Translations under genes and position numbers: made by a program
Notes under the pieces: model-generated
The model's input: the letters and a program-made list of their open reading frames with translations, nothing else
Told to the model about the DNA's origin: nothing
Databases searched by the model: none
Origin: Aspidapion aeneum
Lineage: Eukaryota; Arthropoda; Insecta; Coleoptera; Brentidae
DNA: 64,000 nucleotides
Direction: 5' to 3'
Assembly: GCA_963576565.1 (NCBI GenBank)
Contig: OY755045.1
Location: 41,682,409 to 41,746,408, forward strand
Shown here: positions 48,501-57,500 of the stretch, piece by piece
How positions within the stretch are numbered: position 1 is the first letter of the stretch
How the letters are laid out: each line of letters starts with the position of its first letter

Positions 48501-51500
48501 CAATTAATTTTAAAATTAAAACTATTGGCGCCAAAAAAGACAGAGGGTCGTAAATGCGGGCCAAATTACTTAAAATTGTTCTTTTAGTGCATGTTTGGAG
48601 AGAACAGTCGAAAGTATAAAAAAATTCATCAGTATGAGGGTTCCAATTTAAACCGAGAATTTTCAAAGTTGAATTTTCAGCATCTAAATCGAGAGAAAGA
48701 GCCTTCATCGAAATGTGTGACTCAGGAAGATCGGATAGTAACTCGGGACAATTGCTCGCCCATTTACGCAATTCGAATCCACCTCGGCTAAGTAGCTCGA
48801 TTAATTGATTTTTCATCTCAGTGGCCTTAAAAAAGTCATCACTTCCCGAAATCACATCATCGACAAAAACTGCCTCCTCAATGATTTTTGAGGCAAGAGG
48901 AAGGTCCTCATGCTCTCTAGCAAGTTGCAGCAAAGTTCTGATAGCCAAAAAGGGGCTACAAGAGACCCCGAATAAAACTCTATTTATTTCGAAGTCTTGA
49001 ATAGGCTGGTTAGGATCAAACCTCCAAACTATTCTTTGAAAATTAGTTTGACTAGGGTCAACTAAAATCATCCTGTACATTTGACGGATGTCGCAACAAA
49101 AGCAAAATTTATGCAAACGATAAAGTAATAAAATTTTTTGTAAGTCCCTTTGTAAAGGGGGCCCAGTATAAACAGCGTTGTTGAGCGAGATTTTGCCAGG
49201 GGCGTGCATGCTCGCATCAAAAACCACCCTCAGGGGGGTGCTAGTAGAATCTTTTTTAAACACCGCATGGTGTGCAATATAAAAATGATTTGAAATTTCG
49301 GTCGGCAAAGGTGCAGAAACCGGTTGCATATGATTATTATCTAAATAATCTTGTAAAACAGAGCTGTAGGCAGCATAAAAATCAGGGTTTTGTAGCAATT
49401 TCTTCTCAAGGGAGAAAAAACGACGTACGGCAATGGATCGAGTGTCGCCAAAATCTGGAGCAGTAACTTTAAATGGTAAAGATACAATATATCTCCCCTC
49501 CTCATTTTTTGAGGTAGTTTTCAAAAAATAATTTTCGCAAAACTCATCTTCGGGGTCAATGGCCTTGACATTAGGTATGTCATCTATTTGCCAAAATCGT
49601 TGTAGATTTTTATCTAAATTGACAAAAGAATCGTTCATTGTCGTAGTAAAAAATGTTTTAATTTGATTTGTAGTTGAAGGTGAAAGTGAAAGATTGCCCA
49701 TTATTCCCCAACCAAAAATAGTATTAATGCAGACGGGGTTGTTGGGTCCCGTAGACAAACGACCATCTAGCAAAATGTAAGGGTACACATCGCCGCCCAA
49801 CAATAAATCAATTTTATCGCTTTTATTAAAGCCTGGGTCAGCTAGTTCTAAGTTGGCGATAAAAGGAAAACTTTTAATCGAAAATGAGGAATGAGGTAAA
49901 TCACTACAAATTTTATCGAGTATTATCGCATCAAAATTAAAAACAAAATTATTATCACGCAAAGAGGATATATTGCAATTAATTCCAGATTTTGCCGAAG
50001 TTGTCATTCGATCTAAGCTTTGTAGAGTCATGGCGATATTAAATTTAGGAAGGCCCAAACTATCAGCACATGACTTAGATATAAATGAAGATTGAGCACC
50101 AGAGTCACAGATGGCGCGCACTGTGTGCCAATTTTGAAAAACATCCTGTATTTGTATTAAAGCGGTACAGAGAAGTACTTCGCGATCATTTAAAGACATA
50201 CCAGTAACAATGGTGTTAGTGGTTCTATTAAATTCGGTAGCCACGGGGCTCCTCGGGGGTTGCACTGCAGAAGTAGAGGGGCTACTCGCAGAACTAGGTG
50301 TAGAATTAATAGGAAAAAAATGTAAGAGACTGTGATGAAATTGGCCACAATGTAAACATCTTTTTTCTGATTTGCATTGCTGGGGTAAATTATGCTTTGA
50401 GGCCAAACAGTTGACACACGCTTTATGTTGTTTAACAATCTCAAAACGTTGCTGGGGAGTTTTCGCCAAAAAATGAGGACATCTGTATATTATATGATCG
50501 CCACTTTTACAGAGAAAACAAAATTTTTGAGGGTTTGGAGTATTATTTAAGCCACTTTGGCCATTTGGAGACTGGGAGGCATTTTTGGAGGCTCTCTGAG
50601 TATTAGCAAACAAAGCAGATCGATTTTGAAACTTTGCTTGATTTTTCTGACTTGAAATTGACAAATCTTTATTTTTTAAGTAATCTTGAGTTTGTTGTAT
50701 TTGTTCCAACGCAATGCAATGGCTAGAAACAAAAGCACGAATTTTATCATAAGAGGGGATCTCATTGGAGCAATAATTTTGCTCAAATGCCTTGCGCGTG
50801 GTTAGGTCCAACCTATCCAAGAGCATTTGTGCCATAATATAATCCCAAAACTCCGTTTTAAAACCCATGACTTTTAAAGCACTTAAGTTTTTCGAAAAAC
50901 AATCAAGCAAATTCCTCAAATTCGTAGCATTCTCTTTAGTAAGAGGAGAGAAGCCTTCAATTGCCTTCCAGTGAAGGTAAGCTTGTAATCGTTTATTTGT
51001 ATACCTATCCACCAAGGTGTGGTAGGCATTTAAATAATTTTCAGCAAGGATAGGAATGTCAGAAATGACATTCAGGGCAGGGCCCTTTAAATTAGAAAAA
51101 AGCAAATTGAATTTTTCAAAGTTTCCCAGCGACCTATTATTGTGCACGGTAGCATTAAAGGCTTGCAAAAAGGTTGGAAACTCCTTAAATTCCCCTTGAA
51201 AAAGAGGTATTTTTATCCTAGGCAGTAAACCATGCTGGTCTGTGGAGGCACAGGGACTGCCCATGGGATTTATCGTACTGCTCAAAAGCCCTCCATCTTC
51301 AAAGGGTAGTTCGAAAAGTTCGTAAAATATAGTGGAAATCTCGTCACAGCGTTTGCAAAAGTCCATAGACACTTTGGTTTCTACTACTAAGCGATCCTCA
51401 TCAGAGGCTACCAACGTCAACAAAGTATTATGGTGCTTTTCAAAATCTTTTTTGATTTTTGACAATGTCCGAAATTTGACTTTAAAGCCGCTGTGATAGG

Positions 51501-54500
51501 CAGGGTCATTTTTTGCGAGGGTCGCGGATTCAATGATCAAATTTAGCTGTGAAATCGCACTATAGCGCAAGGCTTTAGCCTTTAAAATTTTATCCGAACT
51601 AGACATGATTTAAAAAAAATCCAAAAAATAATTGACAAAAATTAGGTAAACTGAAAAAAAAATCAAAATTTGGACACCCTGTATAAATATTAATGTCCTA
51701 CGTTTAATTACAATAATCAAACTATAAGCGCACAAAAGTAAAGAAAATACCCGATGCAAACTAATGATAACAAAAAACTTGTGTATAAGTTTTTTTATCT
51801 TCGCCTCGCGAATTCAAATAAGTAGGTACCTACTATGTATTAAATTTAAAAATAAATACCTACAAATCAAAAGCATTTAATTTGGTAAAACTATTTATCT
51901 GCCTTTACACGAAAACAAATTCTCAAGTTAAGAATTAAATTTCCTTCAAAATTTATTATGCACGCAAAAAATGGATACAATCATAGCCATTTGCAGACAG
52001 ATATTATAATAGTAAATTAGAAATAGATATATTCATAGCAATTTTTACGCAAAAACGAATATAGTAAAGCATCCGCAATCGGATATAGTCATAGCAATTT
52101 GCAATAAGCAAAAATGAATATGGCAATTTGGAGATTTTTTTCGAGCAAATTGGATATAATTATAGCAATCCACAAATGTGAAGGCACAACGGCTAAAATA
52201 ATAGCACTTTGCAGACACTATTTTAAACTATTTCCAGTGACAAACAAAAAAACACCCAAATTCCATACGGTTTTTTTTTTACAAAAAAGAAACGAAAAAA
52301 CTTGATTTATTCGAAACAAAAAAAAAGCATAGTAGTTTACAGATTTTATCTGTGTTTGGTTTTTCGCATGAAAAGGCTAAATTTATTGTTAAAAATATTT
52401 AATTTTTACACAAAAAAAATCGCAAAATGTATTTTAGAAACCTAGGGGTTTTCTAAAGTAGGCATGTAAGAAAAACAAGGGTTTTTCTTGCATTTGTTTT
52501 TACACAAAAAAAAATCGCAAAATGTATTTTAGAAACCTAGGGGTTTTCTAAAGTAGGCATGTAAGAAAAACAAGGGTTTTTCTTGCATTTGAAACCAGTA
52601 CAAAAAAACTAACCTAAAAAGGCAAAAAAACGATTCCAGAAATCCGGGTCGCTAAGGATCAAAAATGGGGCTCCCTGGTGGTCCAGATAGGAGAGTTGTC
52701 TGGAATTTAACGGTGTCAGATGTGGACTGTAATTTTAAGGGAATAAGGTCATAGGCTAAGCTGGTACAAGGGATTCTGAAATGGTCTAGTTTACCTTCTA
52801 GGTTAGTGTAGCAATAAACAAATGTATGTAAGGTAAAAATAATGCATTTTCACTTACCATTTTTATACAGGAAGCGGAACTCATGGGAGGACGCGCTGTT
52901 AACCCGTGTTTTTTTGCACCCCACAATCATGTGGTAGGAGAGTCGCTAACACGCGTGTATTCTGGTTTTAAGGCGAAACGGTTCTCTCTGCTGCAGCAGG
53001 TCTCGCTGCTGCGTTCATTCTCCCACATGGCGCCCAGTGGCGTCGTTAATCCATAGGCGTAGGAGAAAAGGAATAAGTAGGAAGGAATGAGATTACGAAG
53101 GTCCATATTAAAGGAACTAGGAACCTTAGTAATTCAAAATGCATTTTATGTAAAGTAAATTAATTATAGCAAATTGTAATATTTGCCTCTAAAACCGCGG
53201 GAGTTTCAAATGCAAATAACCCAGTAATTTTAAGTACTTAATTAGTTAATTAATACTAAATAACCAAAAAATAGAAAATGCTCTAGTGAATCACCAAATA
53301 GCCTAATTCGAACCAATTTGGTAAATTATAGTAAAAAGAACATATTTACAAAAAGGAAGGCGGGACGAACCAAAAGGGTTTGTGGTCAGCAAAATCTTGG
53401 TTATCATTATTTTGAGTCGGCGCAGTAGCAACATAGTGATTCAAAACCATGTAAAACTGGCGCATTCCATTTTCTTTGCCATTAAAGCCAATAAACCTTA
53501 TTCAAACATAAAACCACAAAGAACACAAATAATAGTATACTTTGTGATAAAACATTCAAATTGCAAATAAAAAAATATTATTATATTTATATTTTCCGTT
53601 CATAAATTTGACGGTAATGAAAATGCACATTAGTTTTTGGTATACAAGGTGGCTGAAATGGCTGAAACGTAATTATAATTTTTTAGATATTAACATATCA
53701 ATATTAAAACTTAAACTCACAGTTCAGGTGCTTCAAAATCAAAACAGTCAGACCTAGAACAAAACACTATTTTTTTACTTAAAATTATTATCTAATTCCG
53801 TTTAAAATTATTAGTTAGTTAGGATGCATTTTTACGGCCACACTGTATATTATATATTAGGAGATGAAAGTGGATTGTAGCACAAGCGTATCAAGGACTA
53901 CAATTATTTGGTGGATAAAAGCTTTTATCACAAACTTTTATATTCGGCAATTTTGAGGATAAAAAGTGACATTTTTGTCCCTTAAATAAGGCACTAAAAT
54001 GTTGTTGTTCCATCCAGGACTGGAGACAAACAAACACTTTATCGATCCGTCGATAGTGAGAAGTGGCGCAATGAAAAACAGTTAGTATAGGTTATGATCT
54101 TAGTATAATAGTAGCTAAATATTGACTTGCCCAGTCATATAGGAGCCCCAATGGGTCATTTTTAGAGGGTATTGAACCACTGTGCACCGTCAGAGGTTTA
54201 TTTAAGTGCTTGATGTGATGTTGTTTGCTAGTTTTGACATTTGTAGTAGTTTAACTGGGTATTTTTTTATATTTTTAAAATTTAAGACATATTTTGATTT
54301 ATGATTGAAATATGGGGCTATTCCAAGTCTAGACTTACATGTCAATGAGAAAGCCCAACTTTAACTGGTTTTATCCTTGAACATGAATTGTTAATATTTT
54401 TCAGAGGGTATTGAACCACTGTGCGCCGTCAGAGGTTTATTTAAGTGCTTGATGTGATGTTGTTTGCTAGTTTTGACATTTGTAGTAGTTTAACTGGGTA

Positions 54501-57500
54501 TTTTTTTATATTTTTAAAATTTAAGACATATTTTGATTTATGATTGAAATATGGGGCTATTCCAAGTCTAGACTTACATGTCAATGAGAAAGCCCAACTT
54601 TAACTGGTTTTATCCTTGAACATGAATTGTTAATATTTTTCAGATTTCTTACCATTCTCCAGATCCGAGTTTGCAGTATTCGACTAAGAATTGATTCTGG
54701 TTCGGGTTATTCCAATCCACTTGCACGCCACTGGACGATATGACTTGCACAGTGGGTTCAAACAGGGGCGCAGTGGTGTTGCTGACTGTCAAGTGGGCGG
54801 AACAGCTGGTACTACCGTATTCGTTGGCGATCGTAAACATGTAAGTCCCTTAAAAGATAAAATAAGACTTAGATACACGTACCTATCTACTAAGAACTTA
54901 AGACCTTCCAAGGGATCCATTATTTGGGATATGCTATTAAAGATAGCTAAATAATTTTTACAAATCGTTGCCCTGTGGGTATGAGTGTTTGTGTGTATCA
55001 GTCCGTAACACGATAGCTCCTAAACCGCAGAACCAATTTTCATGAAATTTTTAGGTAAAATATTGCTCGACACTCTAACGAGCTGGTTAGATTTTAGTTA
55101 AAATCCATTAATGCTAATGACAGTTTTTTGACAATTAAAAAGTTTTAAAAAATACAACTTTTTAACGGAGCATCGCATCAATATGCGGTTTTCGGAATAT
55201 AGTAGATCACATTTCTCTTAATTTGTATTATAACCAGAAACTTCGTAGGAGCTTTCGTTTTTAGAATATTTAGAAAACTGTTTTCAAGTCGGATATATCA
55301 TGGTTCACTTGGAAAGTGCTATTGAGCTAGCTAGGAAGGTATCATGGATACATTTATTTTAAATAAAATTTGAAGAACATTTTATAAGGCAGTACCTGAA
55401 TCAATAGGCTTGACATTATCCAAGCTAAGCCCTGCAACACCCTCATCACTGTCGTTCATGGAAAATCTTCCATTGCGTAAAACGCACAGGTTGGGTTCTA
55501 ATTTTTTCCATTTGTGCCGGACATTGTGACCTTTACATTTCACCTAAAACAAAAATAGTTTTTAACAGGATTTTTTTCATATTTCTATATTTTTTACAAT
55601 AACTTTAAGAAATGGAGCAAATGTGGCGGGGGGAGACCGGGGCAAAAACACAAAACTAGCTTAATGAATAAGCTCATCGATCGGCGTCGAAGAATCAGGA
55701 GAGCATGCATAATTGGCTTTAGCATGCTGAAAGTGTCAAAAGAGAGTCATCCGCAATTATTTTTTTAGAGGAGCAAAAGTAAATTTTTCTGCATTTGCGT
55801 CGAATATCTAAATTATACTTAAATTTTACATAAAAATTTAAAAAATTTTGTGTACCCACTTTTTAATTTGGTTGGTTGTAAAATCCAATCTCTAGCTGTT
55901 CTATAATTTCTGGTAGGGTACCAGCCACAGAATACTTGACGCTGTCCATCTGTCAATCGGCGTGGCTGACGCATGCACCGAAGGAAAATTGAGCCGGGTT
56001 AAAATTCTCACTGCCATGTATGTTGCCTACTCTTTTTTGATGTGCGGGGCAAATACGTCTAATAAACTTAGATATCGTATTGGGATTTTTCAATAACATA
56101 CCTTACACTTGAACACAACATTAGATCCAGTAGGAACAGCAATATCTTTTAATTTTTCCAAAAATTCTGGAATTGATCCTTCGCCAGGGTTTTCAACCAA
56201 ACTGCTATTTTCGAGATTTCTTCTTGGAGGCTTCTTAAAACCAAAGTTCCAATGATTTGGTTTTCTGTAACAAATGAAGCAGTGAAATAACTAAATAAAT
56301 GAAATAAAATCTTAAAAATAACTCAAATTTAGGGACGCCATTGGAGTGCTAACTGTTTGGCAACAGTGTAGAAGTGAGGTGAGTAAATAACAAAACGAGA
56401 TTTGAGAGGCAACTAAATATATTTTTAAAAATGGCTGGTTTTATACACTGTCAAAATCCTAATCTAACCCACGGAGGTTTAAATGTAGAAATTACGGGGA
56501 CATTCAACTTTTTTTTGAAATAAGCGAAATTATTCTGATTTATAATGATTTGAAAAATTACAGTGATCGTAAAGACTATTTAGATTTTTACCTTTACACT
56601 TAATACATAAGTAGCACAGATATAAAAGATGTGTGTATAATATGTAGTAGACACACACAAGGAGACCATTAACATGAGAAAAAGTGTCTCAGTTAAATTA
56701 GCTGGAATTTAGGAGTCATCTGGATCTTGGTTCTGTTAAGAACATAAAAAAATTAAACCTTTCTTTCGAGTTATTTCTGAGACACAGGCACGGAACTGTA
56801 ACAGTTCCGTGGACACAGGCTGTCCAGAAATTGACGATATTTCCATTTTTTTAAGTTTTGTAGACTTAGATGGGTAAATGAGAATTTTTTTTAGCAAATA
56901 TGATACAGCTCATCAAACTAATTTTTTATTTCCATTTTGTTGACCACAATTTTGCACTCCAAACAATCAAAAAAAATCTGATATTGGGCATAAGGTATGT
57001 TATGTATACGTTATAAAAACATAATATTCCCTGAGAACAAGTTTATCCCTTACTGTTCCCGTAATTTTTACATTTACACTGGAAGGTGCTCTGGCTTTTG
57101 GCTTTATAAACATGCTCATTAAGCCAGATAACATGTTTATTTAAAAATGCTTTTTTATTCCTTTTGCAACTTTTCCAACGAGAAGCAATTTTTGAAGAAA
57201 ACCACAATATTTTGTTGGTTATCAGATCTTTATCGTCTCTAGGAAAGCACTTTTTGACAAAGTCGACTTCTTTTGCCTCGCAACTGATGAACTAGCACTA
57301 GCAACCATACCATTTTCATAAAGAAAATCAAATAACTGTTATTCCAGGAGCCTATTACATTTTACAACATCGCGCGTGTTAACAGCTGAATGTTATATTT
57401 TGAGATGAGAAAAGGTACTACCTGTTAAATACATCTGGTTTTACGGTGGAAAAAAAGGCCAATTATTTTTTCTGGGCCGTTTCTCCCGGAAATTCAATAA

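Larger units (their letters stand above)
45566..53372 (-). mobile_element. Complete BEL/Pao LTR retrotransposon, 7.8 kb
   Basis: Two 707 bp LTRs exactly 7100 bp apart flank one Gag-Pol frame, a purine-rich primer tract beside the 3' LTR and a 1.06 kb leader. The domain order (Gag DUF1759, zinc knuckles, protease, RT, RNase H, integrase) is that of BEL/Pao. No envelope-like frame is present. It lies in the host intron in the same orientation as the gene. No convincing target duplication: the flanks are CATAA (45561-45565) and AAAGG (53373-53377). Confidence 0.95.

Noticed and set aside
46427..50444. Several short plus-strand frames opposite Gag-Pol
   Set aside because: They are shadows of the long minus-strand frame.
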